DNA of 32,533 bases from Aquabacterium sp. (GCF_014378415.1 NZ_JACMNS010000015.1:1-32533); one strand, 5' to 3'; positions 19,987 through 30,103 are shown, counted from the first letter of the stretch. Numbers and translations: made by a program. The notes: generated from the sequence alone by a model not told the origin.

Positions 19987-20892
19987 TTACCAGCCGCAGG
20001 CTGAATCTTTGTCCGGCCGGCCCAGGCCATAGACCTGCTGCAGTGTTTCCCAGGCTTCGTCGGCGGTTTCAACGTAGCGGAACAGGTGCACATCGCCCGG
20101 GCTGATCATGCCGGTGTCCACCAGGTGGTCGATGTTGATGAGCTTGGTCCAGAAGTCGCGCCCGAACAGCAGCACCGGGCGCTTGCGGCATTTGCCAGTC
20201 TGCATCAGGGTGAGCGCCTCGAACAGCTCATCGAGCGTGCCGAAGCCACCGGGGAAGCACACCAGGGCCACCGAGCGCATCAGGAAATGCATCTTGCGCA
20301 AGGCAAAGTAGTGAAACTGGAAGCACAGCCTGGGTGTGATGTAGGGATTGGGCTCTTGCTCGTGAGGCAGCACGATGTTCAGGCCGATGCTCTTGCCACC
20401 CACCTCGAAAGCGCCCCGGTTGCCCGCTTCCATGATGCCGGGACCACCGCCGGTGACCACGTAAATGGGCGTTTGCAGTTGAGCCGAATGGGTGGTGACC
20501 AGGGCGGCAAACTTGCGGGCCTCTTCGTAATAGTGGGACATGTCCAGGTGCCGACGGGCCTGGCGCAAGGCGATCTCGCGCTCGGAGCCATCGGGCAGTG
20601 CTTCCGCTTCGGTCAGGCGGGCCTGCGCTTCGTCGGCCGGCAGGATGCGGGCGCTGCCAAACATCACGATGGTGGACTTGATGCCCTCTTCGCGCTGGAC
20701 CATCTCGGGCTTGAGCAGTTCCAGCTGCATGCGCACCGGGCGCAGGTCGGGGTTGAGCAGGAATTCAGGGTCGGCAAAAGCCAGGTCGTAGCTGCTGTCG
20801 GCACCAGCGTATAGCGAGGTTTTGGCGGCGTTGCGCGCATCCTGAACCGCCGTGGGGAAGTTACGTTCAAGCAGTTCTTTGGGGTTGTTCAT
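19987..20892 (-). CDS. LOG family protein (TIGR00730-type nucleotide 5'-monophosphate nucleosidase)
   Basis: VTGGGPGIMEAGNRGAFEVGGKSIGLNI; CFPGGFGTLDELFEALTLMQTGK (PGGxGTxxE). Confidence 0.9.
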   Translation of the reverse strand: MNNPKELLERNFPTAVQDARNAAKTSLYAGADSSYDLAFADPEFLLNPDLRPVRMQLELLKPEMVQREEGIKSTIVMFGSARILPADEAQARLTEAEALPDGSEREIALRQARRHLDMSHYYEEARKFAALVTTHSAQLQTPIYVVTGGGPGIMEAGNRGAFEVGGKSIGLNIVLPHEQEPNPYITPRLCFQFHYFALRKMHFLMRSVALVCFPGGFGTLDELFEALTLMQTGKCRKRPVLLFGRDFWTKLINIDHLVDTGMISPGDVHLFRYVETADEAWETLQQVYGLGRPDKDSACGW

Positions 20893-21667
20893 GTTGTTCA
20901 GTGCCTTGTGGTCCACAGACTGAGCACGCCGGCTCGCGGCGCGCCCTCAATTCAGTCCAACGCCAGCTGCGGCCATCGAGCATCAGCAGGCGTCCTGCCA
21001 GCAAGATGTGCGCCTCGTTGCCGCCCAATCCGGCCAGCAGTTTGAGCGCCTCGCCCGCTTGCATCACGCCCAGCATGCCCACCACCGGCGCGAAAATACC
21101 CAGGGTGGCACAGCGCGTTTCAGCTGGCGCCTGCTCTGGTGGGAACAGGCAGGCGTAGCAAGGCGATTCGGGCAACCGGGGGTCAAACACGCTGATCTGC
21201 CCGTCAAAGCGCACGGCGGCCGCCGACACCAGGGGCACGCCCGCCTTCACACAGGCCCGGTTGATCAGGTGGCGGATGGCGAAGTGGTCGGTGCAATCCA
21301 GAACGACATCGGCCTGAGGCACCCAATGCGCCAGCAAAGCGGCATCGGCCGCTTGGGGCACCGTGTGCACCTGCACTTCGGGGTTGATCTGCGCCAACCC
21401 TTGGGCGGCCGAAGCCACTTTAGTCTGGCCAACCCGCTCGGTCGTGTGCACGATCTGGCGCTGCAGGTTGGTCAAATCGACCGTGTCCGGGTCGATCACC
21501 GTGATGCGCCCAACACCCGCGCTGGCCAAGTACATCAGTGCCGGGGCCCCCAGACCTCCTGCCCCGATGACCAGGGCGTGGGCGTTGAAGAGATGCGTCT
21601 GCGCCTCTTCCGACCACTCATCCAGCAAGAGATGGCGGCTGTAGCGCAGGCGTTGGTGGTCGTTCAC
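20867..21667 (-). CDS. moeB: MoeB/ThiF/HesA family adenylyltransferase
   Basis: LRYSRHLLLDEWSEEAQ; VIGAGGLGAPALMYLASAGVGRITVIDPDTVDLTNLQRQIVH; CXXC pairs CYAC and CSVC. Confidence 0.88.
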   Translation of the reverse strand: MNDHQRLRYSRHLLLDEWSEEAQTHLFNAHALVIGAGGLGAPALMYLASAGVGRITVIDPDTVDLTNLQRQIVHTTERVGQTKVASAAQGLAQINPEVQVHTVPQAADAALLAHWVPQADVVLDCTDHFAIRHLINRACVKAGVPLVSAAAVRFDGQISVFDPRLPESPCYACLFPPEQAPAETRCATLGIFAPVVGMLGVMQAGEALKLLAGLGGNEAHILLAGRLLMLDGRSWRWTELRARREPACSVCGPQGTEQHEQPQRTA

Positions 21668-23106
21668 TGCGCCTTGGTGTCCTCGGGCTTGCGCTCGGTC
21701 ATGGTTTTGGAGACGACGACCGGCTTGCCCTTGAGCTGAGCCACCGCCTGCTGGAGCTGGAAGTCTTCAGCGCTGCCGAATTCAGGCAATGGCTTGGGCG
21801 GCTCGTTCTTCTTGGCGGAGGCTTCTTCCAGCTTTTTCATGGCTTCTTCGCGGGCCTTTTCACGGGCGGCGTCCTTGACCTCGCTGCCTTGGCCGCTGCC
21901 AATGTGCTTTTCCAGATCGGCTTCACGGGTGCGCAGGGCACTGAACAGGTTGCCTTCGGCGGTTTCGTCCAGCATCACGTCAGGCACGATGCCCTTGGCC
22001 TGGATGGAGCGTCCGCTCGGCGTGTAGTAACGCGCCGTGGTGATCTTGAGCGCGGTGTCGGCCGTCAGCTGGCGCACGGTTTGAACCGAGCCCTTGCCGA
22101 AGGTTTGCGCGCCCATGATGGTGGCCCGCTTGTGGTCTTGCAGCGCGCCAGAGACGATTTCACTGGCCGAGGCCGAGCCTTCGTTGACCAACACCACCAG
22201 CGGCACATTTTTGATGGCAGCGGGCAACTTAGCCAGCGGATCGGCACCCAGGCGTCGGGTGTAATCCTCGGGGCGGGCTTTGAAGATTGCCTTGGATTCG
22301 GGGATCTGGCCGTTGGTGGACACCACGGTCACATCCTTGGGCAGGAAAGCCGCCGACACGGCGATGGCGCCTTCCAGCAGGCCACCCGGGTCGTTGCGCA
22401 GGTCGAGCACCAGGCCCTTCAGCTTGGGGTCGTCCTTGAAGAGCTTGTCGGCCTTGGCAACGAAGTCTTCGACCGTGCGGTCCTGGAACTGCGTGACGCG
22501 AATCCAGCCGTAGCCCGGCTCAACAATCTTGGCGCGCACGCTTTGCACGCGGATTTCTTCGCGGGTGATGGTGACCGGGAAGCTGCGGCTTTCAAGCTTG
22601 CGGAAAATGGTCAGGACCACCTTGGTGCTGGGCTCGCCGCGCATGCGCTTGACGGCCTGGTCCATGGTCAGGCCCTTGACGAAGGTGTCATCGATTTTGG
22701 TGATCAGATCACCGCTTTTCAGGCCAGCGCGGAAAGCGGGCGAGCCCTCGATGGGGGAGACGACCTTGACCAGGCCATCTTCCATGCCTATTTCAATGCC
22801 CACCCCCACGAATTTGCCCGTGGTGCCTTCGCGGAACTCCTTGAAGGTGGTCTTGTCAAAATAGGTGGAATGGGGATCGAGGCCCGACACCATGCCGCCG
22901 ATGGCGTCGCTGATGAGCTTTTTCTCGTCCACCGTTTCAACATAATCGGTCTTGATCATGCCGAACACGGCGGCCAACTGCTGCATCTCTTCCAGTGGCA
23001 AGGGGGCCACTGTGTTGCGAGCGGTGGCCTGGAACTGCATGGTGGTCAAACCGCCGGCCAGCACACCCAGTGCCACCCAGCCCGCAATCTTGAATTTGGA
23101 AGTCAT
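21664..23106 (-). CDS. ctpA: S41 family carboxyl-terminal processing protease
   Basis: PDZ (GSPAFRAGLKSGDLITKID), GLVLDLRNDPGGLLEGAI, VNEGSASASEIVSGALQDHKRATIMGAQTFGKGSVQT catalytic Ser/Lys. Confidence 0.95.
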   Translation of the reverse strand: MTSKFKIAGWVALGVLAGGLTTMQFQATARNTVAPLPLEEMQQLAAVFGMIKTDYVETVDEKKLISDAIGGMVSGLDPHSTYFDKTTFKEFREGTTGKFVGVGIEIGMEDGLVKVVSPIEGSPAFRAGLKSGDLITKIDDTFVKGLTMDQAVKRMRGEPSTKVVLTIFRKLESRSFPVTITREEIRVQSVRAKIVEPGYGWIRVTQFQDRTVEDFVAKADKLFKDDPKLKGLVLDLRNDPGGLLEGAIAVSAAFLPKDVTVVSTNGQIPESKAIFKARPEDYTRRLGADPLAKLPAAIKNVPLVVLVNEGSASASEIVSGALQDHKRATIMGAQTFGKGSVQTVRQLTADTALKITTARYYTPSGRSIQAKGIVPDVMLDETAEGNLFSALRTREADLEKHIGSGQGSEVKDAAREKAREEAMKKLEEASAKKNEPPKPLPEFGSAEDFQLQQAVAQLKGKPVVVSKTMTERKPEDTKAQ

Positions 23107-23356
23107 GGCCAATGGTGCCTTTTCGAACCCGCGATGCCACCTGAAACCCTCAGATGGCGAAATGTTTTTCGAGTATAGGACCGACCAACGCAAGACAAAG
23201 TTCAATAAGGCCAGAACTTGGCCTCTGTATGGGGCTTTGCACCGTTTAGTCGCAAGAAGCTAACGATCAACCCCGGATCTCCCCCTTCACGCCTTGGGGG
23301 CAATGGGTGCTAAGGTGCGCAAAAAAATCCACTCACCGAGACTCGGAAGGACGCCC

Positions 23357-26137
23357 ATGCGCCAGGCATTTGCCCCCACATCGCCTTGGACTCGGGGTTT
23401 CATCACCTGGTTGGTCTACACCGCGGCGGGCGTGTTGACGCTGGGGTTGGCGTCGCCGCAAGACCATGTTGAGCCGCTCTACCTGTCGGCCGGCTTTGGA
23501 TTGGCCTTTGTCCTCGGGTGGGGAAAGGCCATGGTGCTGCCGGTGGGCCTGGGCTCGGCGACCGTTCTCACCATCGCGCACTGGCATGCCCAAGATCCCA
23601 TCGATTTCTGGCCGTTCGCAGTGTTGGCGGCCGTCAATGGCCTCGGCGCCGCCCTGCAGACCTGGGTGGGCGCCCAATGGTCAACCCGAGGCCAAGTCCG
23701 GGATTTGCCCCTGGAACACCCGGTCGACATCGGCCGTTTTCTGCTGATGGCAGGGCCGGTGTCATGCCTGATCAACACTGGCGTGTCGGTGCCTTCGATG
23801 GTCGCTTTGGGCGTGCTGCCCGCCCAGCACGCGGCTCAGGCCGCCATGTCCTGGTGGGCAGGGGACACGCTGGGTGTTCTGACCGGCACACCAATGATGC
23901 TGACCCTGGTCGGTCGGCCGGTCGATCTGTGGCGGGCTCGCCGTTTGATCGTCGGTGTGCCTTTGTTGGTGACCACGCTGCTGCTCGGACTGACCATTCA
24001 CCAGGTGCAATTGTGGGAAGCGGAACGCGCCCAGTCAGTGTTCGACCATGACGTGGAGGCCGTGGCCAATGCCGTGCATCTGCGGCTCAATGGCTACCTG
24101 AATGCGCTGGAGGCCCTGCATGGCCTGTACATCGGGTCGTCCGAGGTCAGCCGGCCGGAGTTCAAACTGGCCAGCACCTATTGGCTGAGCACGCTGAGCG
24201 GGATCCAGGCCATGGGCTGGACCGAACGGCTGACCCTGGATCAAATCCCCAGCTTTGAGGGACGCCAGCATGCCGAGGGCCTGAGCCAATACCAGGTTCA
24301 CGACACGCGCGCGCGACTGGTTCCGAAGGGGCCCGAAGTGGCTGCGGTCCGGTTTCTGGAACCCATGGCCAGCAATGAAAAGGCGCTGGGCTACAACTCG
24401 CTGTCCAACCCCGCCGCCAGGGACGCCTTTGAGCAGTCACGGCGCGAGGACCGGCCGGCCGCCTCCCGAGGGCTTGAACTGGCGCAGGAGTCAGGCGGGC
24501 AAAAAGGGGTGGTGCTTTACCGAGTGATCTACCAGGGCCAGCCCTACACCCCGCAAGCCCGCGTTCAGAGCACCCTGGGCGCGGTGTTTTTGGCGCTGCG
24601 CATGGACGACATGATCAAGGCCATGACCCACGGGCTGCCCGCCTACCTGAGCGCCTGCCTGGTGGATGCCAGCCAAGGCGCTCCAGCTTTTCTGGGTGGC
24701 GCCACCCTTTGCTCAAGCGGTGCCCCGGCTCAAAAACAAGCCTACCAAAGCGTGACCCCCATTGAGTTCGCCGGCCGTCAATGGCGCCTGGTGACCTGGG
24801 CCCATGCCCCGGTGCCGGTGGTGGCAGGCCTGGCCTGGTCCTGGCTGCTGGCCATTGGCGGCGTGGTGCTGGCCGCGGCGCTGGGTGCTTTGCTGCTGGT
24901 GATCACCGGACACACGCGGCGCTTGGAAGCCGCCATGGACGTGGCCAGACGGCAGAAGGCGGAGGCGGAAACGGCCAATCGGTCGAAAAGCGAGTTCTTG
25001 TCGCGCATGAGCCATGAGCTGCGCACCCCCTTGAACGCCGTGCTGGGCTTCGCGCAGGTGATGGACTTGGACAAGCAGTCGCCCCTGACGCCCACGCAAT
25101 CTCACCGGCTAGAGCAGATCCAGCAGGCGGGCTGGCATCTGCTGGACATGATCGACGATGTGCTGGACCTGTCCCGCATCGACACCGGCACGCTCAAGCT
25201 GAACACCGAAGTCGTGCCCATCAACGAAGCTGTCATCGCGGCGATGGACATGGTCCGGGAGTTGGCTCAGAAACAAAAAGTGCATTTGCTGGACCCCGAT
25301 CCCGCACCCGCCGGCTGGGGCGTGCGGGCCGATGCGATCCGGCTGAGGCAGATCCTGATCAACCTGCTCAGCAATGCCATCAAGTACAACCGCCCGGGTG
25401 GCACCGTCAAGGTGTCGATGGTGATGGCCTCGCTGCCAGGACAGGACGACTGCATTGGTCTGGCGGTGGAGGACACCGGGCTGGGCATGAACCCCGAGCA
25501 GTTGGCCCAACTGTTCCAACCCTTCAACCGCATGGGCCGCGAACGCCTGGCCCCCGATGGCGCCGGCATCGGCCTGGTGATCAGCCAGCACCTGGCCCAG
25601 TTGATGGACGGCCAACTGGACGTGCAAAGCAGGGAAAACAAGGGCTCCACCTTCACCTTGACCTTGCCCGCTGCCAAGCTACTCATGCCCAGGCCCAGCG
25701 CACCACCAGTGCCGGCCCCGACCAGCATCATCACCAAGGCCAACCAGCCCGTGCGCCATGTGCTGTACGTGGAAGACAACCATGTGAACAGCGAAGTGGT
25801 GCGTGGTGCGTTGGCCTCGCGCGGGTGGATTCGTTTGACGGTGGCGCCCACCATTGAAGAAGGCCTGGCCGTGCTGCACGACCGGCTCAACGGGCCAGCG
25901 CCCGACCTGGTCTTGCTGGACGTGCACCTGCCCGATGCCTCGGGGCTGGAGTTCCTCACGCTGATGAAGGCCAACCCTCAAACAGCGGCCACCCCGGTGA
26001 TCATGATCTCGGCCGATGCCATGCCCGAACAGGTGGATGCGGCCCTGTCAGCGGGCGCGTATTGCTACCTGACCAAGCCGGTGCAACTGCCCGCCTTGCT
26101 GGTGCACGTGGACGACCTGCTGGCCACGCACACCTGA
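23357..26137 (+). CDS. Hybrid sensor histidine kinase: MASE1-like membrane domain, CHASE-like domain, HisKA, HATPase_c, C-terminal receiver
   Basis: Multi-TM N-terminus; SRPEFKLASTYWLSTLSGIQAMGWTERL (CHASE-like); FLSRMSHELRTPLNAVLGFAQ H-box; NLLSNAIKYNRPGG; VEDTGLGM; VLYVEDN..LVLLDVHLPD..ISADA..YLTKPV receiver. Confidence 0.93.
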   Translation: MRQAFAPTSPWTRGFITWLVYTAAGVLTLGLASPQDHVEPLYLSAGFGLAFVLGWGKAMVLPVGLGSATVLTIAHWHAQDPIDFWPFAVLAAVNGLGAALQTWVGAQWSTRGQVRDLPLEHPVDIGRFLLMAGPVSCLINTGVSVPSMVALGVLPAQHAAQAAMSWWAGDTLGVLTGTPMMLTLVGRPVDLWRARRLIVGVPLLVTTLLLGLTIHQVQLWEAERAQSVFDHDVEAVANAVHLRLNGYLNALEALHGLYIGSSEVSRPEFKLASTYWLSTLSGIQAMGWTERLTLDQIPSFEGRQHAEGLSQYQVHDTRARLVPKGPEVAAVRFLEPMASNEKALGYNSLSNPAARDAFEQSRREDRPAASRGLELAQESGGQKGVVLYRVIYQGQPYTPQARVQSTLGAVFLALRMDDMIKAMTHGLPAYLSACLVDASQGAPAFLGGATLCSSGAPAQKQAYQSVTPIEFAGRQWRLVTWAHAPVPVVAGLAWSWLLAIGGVVLAAALGALLLVITGHTRRLEAAMDVARRQKAEAETANRSKSEFLSRMSHELRTPLNAVLGFAQVMDLDKQSPLTPTQSHRLEQIQQAGWHLLDMIDDVLDLSRIDTGTLKLNTEVVPINEAVIAAMDMVRELAQKQKVHLLDPDPAPAGWGVRADAIRLRQILINLLSNAIKYNRPGGTVKVSMVMASLPGQDDCIGLAVEDTGLGMNPEQLAQLFQPFNRMGRERLAPDGAGIGLVISQHLAQLMDGQLDVQSRENKGSTFTLTLPAAKLLMPRPSAPPVPAPTSIITKANQPVRHVLYVEDNHVNSEVVRGALASRGWIRLTVAPTIEEGLAVLHDRLNGPAPDLVLLDVHLPDASGLEFLTLMKANPQTAATPVIMISADAMPEQVDAALSAGAYCYLTKPVQLPALLVHVDDLLATHT

Positions 26138-26154
26138 GGGCTGACTTGCCTTGA

Positions 26155-28017
26155 TCAGCGCGGCTGGTACTCGGGCACCAGGCCGTGCAAACGCTGGCGC
26201 AAGGTGCTGGGCACGCTGGCCGATTCGTCCTGGGCCAAGGCCAGCAGGCGCTCGATCCAGTCGGCGGGCAATTCGCCCCGCAATTGGGCCAAGCGCAAGC
26301 GCGGGTGCGGCGTGGCCAGGGTGGTGTCGGCGTCGGCCAGCAGCTCTTCGAACAGCTTCTCGCCGGGGCGCAGGCCGCTGAACACGATGGGGATCTCGGC
26401 CTCGGTGTGGCCGGACAACAAAATCATCTCGCGCGCCAGATCGGCAATGCGCACAGCCGCGCCCATGTCCATCACGAAGACCTGGCCCGATTCGGCCAGC
26501 ACGGCCGCCTGCAGCACCAGTTGCGCCGCTTCGGGAATGGTCATGAAGTAGCGCGTGATGTCGGGGTGCGTGACCGTGACCGGGCCGCCCTTGGCGATCT
26601 GCTCCTTGAACTTGGGGATCACCCTGCCACTGGAGCCCAGCACATTGCCAAAGCGCACAGCCATGTAGCGCGTGCCCGGCATCTGGGTCGCCCAGTGCGA
26701 CACCACCATCTCGGCGGCGCGCTTGGTGGCGCCCATCACATTGGTCGGGTTGACGGCCTTGTCGGTCGAGATGAGCACGAAGCGTTTGACGCCGCATTCG
26801 CCCGCCGCCTGCGCCACTTGGTACGTGCCCAGGGTGTTGTTGCGCAGGGCGATCCAGGCGTTGTCGTCTTCCATCAAGGGCACGTGCTTGTAGGCCGCCG
26901 CATGAAAGACCAGGTCGGGCAGGCAGCGGTTCATCACGCGGCGCAATTCGGGCAGGTCTTTCACATCGCCCACCAGGCGCACCAGGGGCACGCGGGGGAA
27001 GCGCTCGCTCAGGTCCTGCTCGATGTTGTAAAGCGCGAATTCGCTGAGTTCGAACAGCACCAGTCGAGAAGGCCCGAAGCGCGCGATCTGGCGGCACAGC
27101 TCCGAGCCGATGGACCCGCCCGCGCCCGTCACCATCACCGTCTGGCCGCTGACCAGGGCCGACAGCGCCGACTCGTCCAGCTTGACGGGCTCGCGGCCCA
27201 GCAGGTCGTCGGGCTCGATGTCACGCACGCGGTCGATGCGGGAGCCGCCTTCGCGCAGCTCATCGGCGCTGGGCACGGTCAACACGGGCAGGCCAGTGGC
27301 AGCCGCCATGTCCAAAGCGCGCTTGCGCTGGGCCCCACTGGCCGAAGGCATGGCCAGGACCAGGTGGGTGACATCGTCGAGCGTGCCTTCAGCCTGGAGC
27401 TTGTCCAGCCCGCCCCAAACAGTGACACCGGCCATGCGGGCACCATGCTTGCGGGGATCGTCGTCCAGCAGGCCCATCACGGTCCAACCACGGTGTTGAA
27501 TGCCCGCGATCAGCAACTTGGCCGCCGCCCCCGCGCCCAGCACAATGGCCCGGCGCCCCGTGACGTTGGCCCCCTCGCGGCGCGCCCGCGACTGCTCGCT
27601 GAGCATGCGCACCAGCATGCGCGCCAAGGACCAGGTGACCAGGACCATGAACGGGTGCAGGGCCAGCACGGCGCGCGGGATTTCGACCAACTGCGCCATC
27701 AACACCACCACGGCGCTGGCCAGGCCGCCGCCCAAGCAAACCCAGCCCAGGCGCGTGATCTCGTTGAAGCTGGTGTAGCGCCAGGCAGCGCGCGGCACGC
27801 CCAGGGCCCACGACACGGCGCTGTACACCGCGATCACGCCCAACAACACCACCGTGTCATAGCTGGGCCGTTCATGCAGCCAGCGCTCGACGCCCATGCG
27901 GAACAAATAGGTGGCGTGCCAGGCCAGCACGATCAGAGCAGCATCGATCAGCAGGATCGCAGCTTGACGTTGGGGGCGCAGAACATGCGCAATGCGGTCG
28001 AGTCGGTTCCAGATCAT
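26155..28017 (-). CDS. Polysaccharide biosynthesis NDP-sugar epimerase/dehydratase (FlaA1/CapD family, membrane-bound)
   Basis: N-terminal TM helices; VMVTGAGGSIGSELCRQIARFGPSRLVLFELSEFALYNIEQDL; STDKAVNPTNVMGATKRAAEM; SGLRPGEKLFEELL. Confidence 0.94.
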   Translation of the reverse strand: MIWNRLDRIAHVLRPQRQAAILLIDAALIVLAWHATYLFRMGVERWLHERPSYDTVVLLGVIAVYSAVSWALGVPRAAWRYTSFNEITRLGWVCLGGGLASAVVVLMAQLVEIPRAVLALHPFMVLVTWSLARMLVRMLSEQSRARREGANVTGRRAIVLGAGAAAKLLIAGIQHRGWTVMGLLDDDPRKHGARMAGVTVWGGLDKLQAEGTLDDVTHLVLAMPSASGAQRKRALDMAAATGLPVLTVPSADELREGGSRIDRVRDIEPDDLLGREPVKLDESALSALVSGQTVMVTGAGGSIGSELCRQIARFGPSRLVLFELSEFALYNIEQDLSERFPRVPLVRLVGDVKDLPELRRVMNRCLPDLVFHAAAYKHVPLMEDDNAWIALRNNTLGTYQVAQAAGECGVKRFVLISTDKAVNPTNVMGATKRAAEMVVSHWATQMPGTRYMAVRFGNVLGSSGRVIPKFKEQIAKGGPVTVTHPDITRYFMTIPEAAQLVLQAAVLAESGQVFVMDMGAAVRIADLAREMILLSGHTEAEIPIVFSGLRPGEKLFEELLADADTTLATPHPRLRLAQLRGELPADWIERLLALAQDESASVPSTLRQRLHGLVPEYQPR

Positions 28018-28045
28018 GGTGGGCAAGGCAAGGGGCCGCGATGGG

Positions 28046-29299
28046 CTAACCCTCCATTGTGCGCCGGGTTGGAGGCTGGGTTGGCGCGTCCTCCCAGTCG
28101 AACAGCGGCAAGGTGTATTCCAGGGGGCGCACCTTGACGCTGGGCGCCGTCTCCAACGCCGGCAGATCGCCCAGCTTGCACAAGGTGCCCGCCCGCACGC
28201 CCAGCAAACGCAGGCGCTGGTCCAAGGGCACTTTCTTCAGGCAGCGCCCGGCCCACAGGCGGATGTCCTGGGGATCGGCCGTGTGGGCGGGCAAGGTGAT
28301 CTCGCGGGTGGCGATTTTAAAGTCGGTGTAGCGCAGCTTGACGCCAATGGTCTTGGCCACGTAACCCTTGCGGACCAGGTCACCGGCCAGCTTCTCGCAC
28401 AGGCGCGTGAAGATCTCGCCCAGCGCGCCGCGGTCGTCGCGCGCATGCAGATCGCGCTCGAAGGTGGTCTCGCGGCTGATGGACTTGGGTTCGCGCCAGG
28501 TCACCACGGCGCGCTCATCGCGGCCATGCGCGGCCTCGTGCAACCAGGTGCCGTAGTTGGCGCCGAACTGCTCGATCAACCAAGCAGCTTGCGCCGCGGC
28601 CAAGTCGCCAATCGTGTGGATGCCCAAGGCTTCCAGGCGCGCGGTGGACTTGGGGCCAATGCCGTTGATCCGCCTGGCGGGCAAGGGCCAGATGCGCGCC
28701 GGGATGTCCTCCTCGGTGAGCAGGGTCAAGCCGTTGGGCTTTTCCAGATCGGAACACAGCTTGGACAAGAGCTTGTTGGGCGTGACCCCCACCGAACAGC
28801 TCAGGCCAGTGGCCTCGTGCACCCGGTTCTTGATGCGCTGGGCCAAGGCCCGCACGCCGCCATGGGGATCGTCGCCCACGGCATCGAGCACGCCAGGCAA
28901 GTCGTTCATGTCGATGTAGATTTCATCGATGCCCCGGTCTTCGATGACCAACGCGATCTCGGCCACGGCCGCCTTGAAGAGCCGCGAATACTGTTTGTAC
29001 CGTTCGAAATCAACCGGCAGCAACACGGCCTGGGGCGCCAGCACCGCCGCCTTCATCATGCCCATGGCCGAATGCACACCCAAGGCGCGCGCCTCATACG
29101 TGGCGGTGGTGACCACACCGCGCCCCGCATAGTCGCGCAGCACTGAAAAGCGGCGCGTGCCGTCGTCCTGCATGACAGGTTGATGACGCTGACCGCCGCC
29201 AATCACCACGGGCTGCCCCCGCAACTCGGGGTAGCGCAGCAGCTCCACGGAGGCGTAAAACGCGTCCATGTCGAGGTGGGCCACCCAAGAGCGTGTCAT
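28046..29299 (-). CDS. dinB: DNA polymerase IV (Y-family)
   Basis: HLDMDAFYASVELLRYPELRGQPVVIGG, ARALGVHSAMGM, DRGIDEIYIDM, SCSVGVTPNKLLSKLCSDLEKPNG. Confidence 0.95.
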   Translation of the reverse strand: MTRSWVAHLDMDAFYASVELLRYPELRGQPVVIGGGQRHQPVMQDDGTRRFSVLRDYAGRGVVTTATYEARALGVHSAMGMMKAAVLAPQAVLLPVDFERYKQYSRLFKAAVAEIALVIEDRGIDEIYIDMNDLPGVLDAVGDDPHGGVRALAQRIKNRVHEATGLSCSVGVTPNKLLSKLCSDLEKPNGLTLLTEEDIPARIWPLPARRINGIGPKSTARLEALGIHTIGDLAAAQAAWLIEQFGANYGTWLHEAAHGRDERAVVTWREPKSISRETTFERDLHARDDRGALGEIFTRLCEKLAGDLVRKGYVAKTIGVKLRYTDFKIATREITLPAHTADPQDIRLWAGRCLKKVPLDQRLRLLGVRAGTLCKLGDLPALETAPSVKVRPLEYTLPLFDWEDAPTQPPTRRTMEG

Positions 29300-29331
29300 C
29301 ATCGTTTTCACACCAAACAGGGCTTGTCGTT

Positions 29332-29946
29332 ATGTACCACGGGGAACGTTTCAACAGTGTCACCCACTTGCTGGGGCTGGCGCTGGCCGTGGCGGGCTCG
29401 GCCGTGTTGATCGCGCAGGCGCTGCAGGCCGGCGATGCCTTGAAGATCCTCAGCTTCAGCATTTTTGGCCTGTCGATGGTGCTGCTGTACGCGGCGTCCG
29501 CGATGTACCACAGCATCCGTGGCGCCAACAAGGAGCGCTGGGCCAAGGTTGACCATTGCGCCATCTACCTGCTCATCGCGGGCACCTACACGCCCTTCAC
29601 CCTGATCACCTTGCACGGCACGCTGGGTTGGTCGCTGTTCGCCTTTGTCTGGACGCTGGCCGCAGTCGGCATCTGCAAGGAACTGTGGTGGGGCCGTGAC
29701 ACGGTGCCGTCGGTCCCGCTGTACGTGCTGATGGGTTGGTGCGGCGTGGCGGCCGCCGTGCCCCTGATGAATGGTCTGCAAGATGGTGGCTGGCGTTGGC
29801 TGGTGGCGGGCGGGCTGCTCTACACCGTGGGCATCATTTTCTACGTGATCGACACCCGCATGCGGCACGCCCATGGCATCTGGCATTTGTTCGTGCTGGG
29901 CGGCACCGCCAGCCACTATTTCACGGTGCTGAAATTCGTGGCGTGA
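29332..29946 (+). CDS. trhA: Hemolysin III family / TrhA-like membrane protein
   Basis: ERFNSVTHLLGLALAVAG, SAMYHSIRGANKERWAKVDHCAIYLLIAGTYTPFTL, HAHGIWHLFVLGGTASHYFTVL. Confidence 0.93.
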   Translation: MYHGERFNSVTHLLGLALAVAGSAVLIAQALQAGDALKILSFSIFGLSMVLLYAASAMYHSIRGANKERWAKVDHCAIYLLIAGTYTPFTLITLHGTLGWSLFAFVWTLAAVGICKELWWGRDTVPSVPLYVLMGWCGVAAAVPLMNGLQDGGWRWLVAGGLLYTVGIIFYVIDTRMRHAHGIWHLFVLGGTASHYFTVLKFVA

Positions 29947-29971
29947 CATTTTGGTGCAATGCAGGTACATT
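29943..29971 (+). promoter_or_regulatory. Putative cold-shock gene promoter overlapping trhA stop codon
   Basis: GTGACA (29943-29948) - 17 bp - TACATT (29966-29971); predicts a leader of about 190 nt before the csp ATG. Confidence 0.45.
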
Positions 29972-30103
29972 AAGCCCACAGACATGCACAAGACCGTTTC
30001 CTCAAGGTCTTCGTTTTCTACCGCTAGGCACGCTGAACTTGTTCAACGCTGCTGACACGGTCCAGGTTTCAACTCCCGGTTTGACGTTTCTTGAGTGTTT
30101 CTG

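Noticed and set aside
21889-23178. 429-aa plus-strand ORF antisense to ctpA
   Set aside because: Shadow ORF; the minus strand encodes a complete S41 protease with catalytic motifs.
23208-23224. Inverted repeat AGGCCA-GAACT-TGGCCT between ctpA and the histidine kinase
   Set aside because: Short 6-bp stem with no U-tract in a divergent region; too likely by chance in GC-rich DNA to call an operator.
26185-28137. 650-aa plus-strand ORF antisense to the CapD/FlaA1 gene
   Set aside because: Composition (His/Gln/Gly/Ala-rich, no domain pattern) is typical of shadow ORFs opposite a GC-rich gene. The minus-strand product has clear motifs.
29300-29370. Possible LexA box upstream of dinB
   Set aside because: Isolated CTGT half-sites are present, but no CTGT-N8-ACAG palindrome is found in the region.
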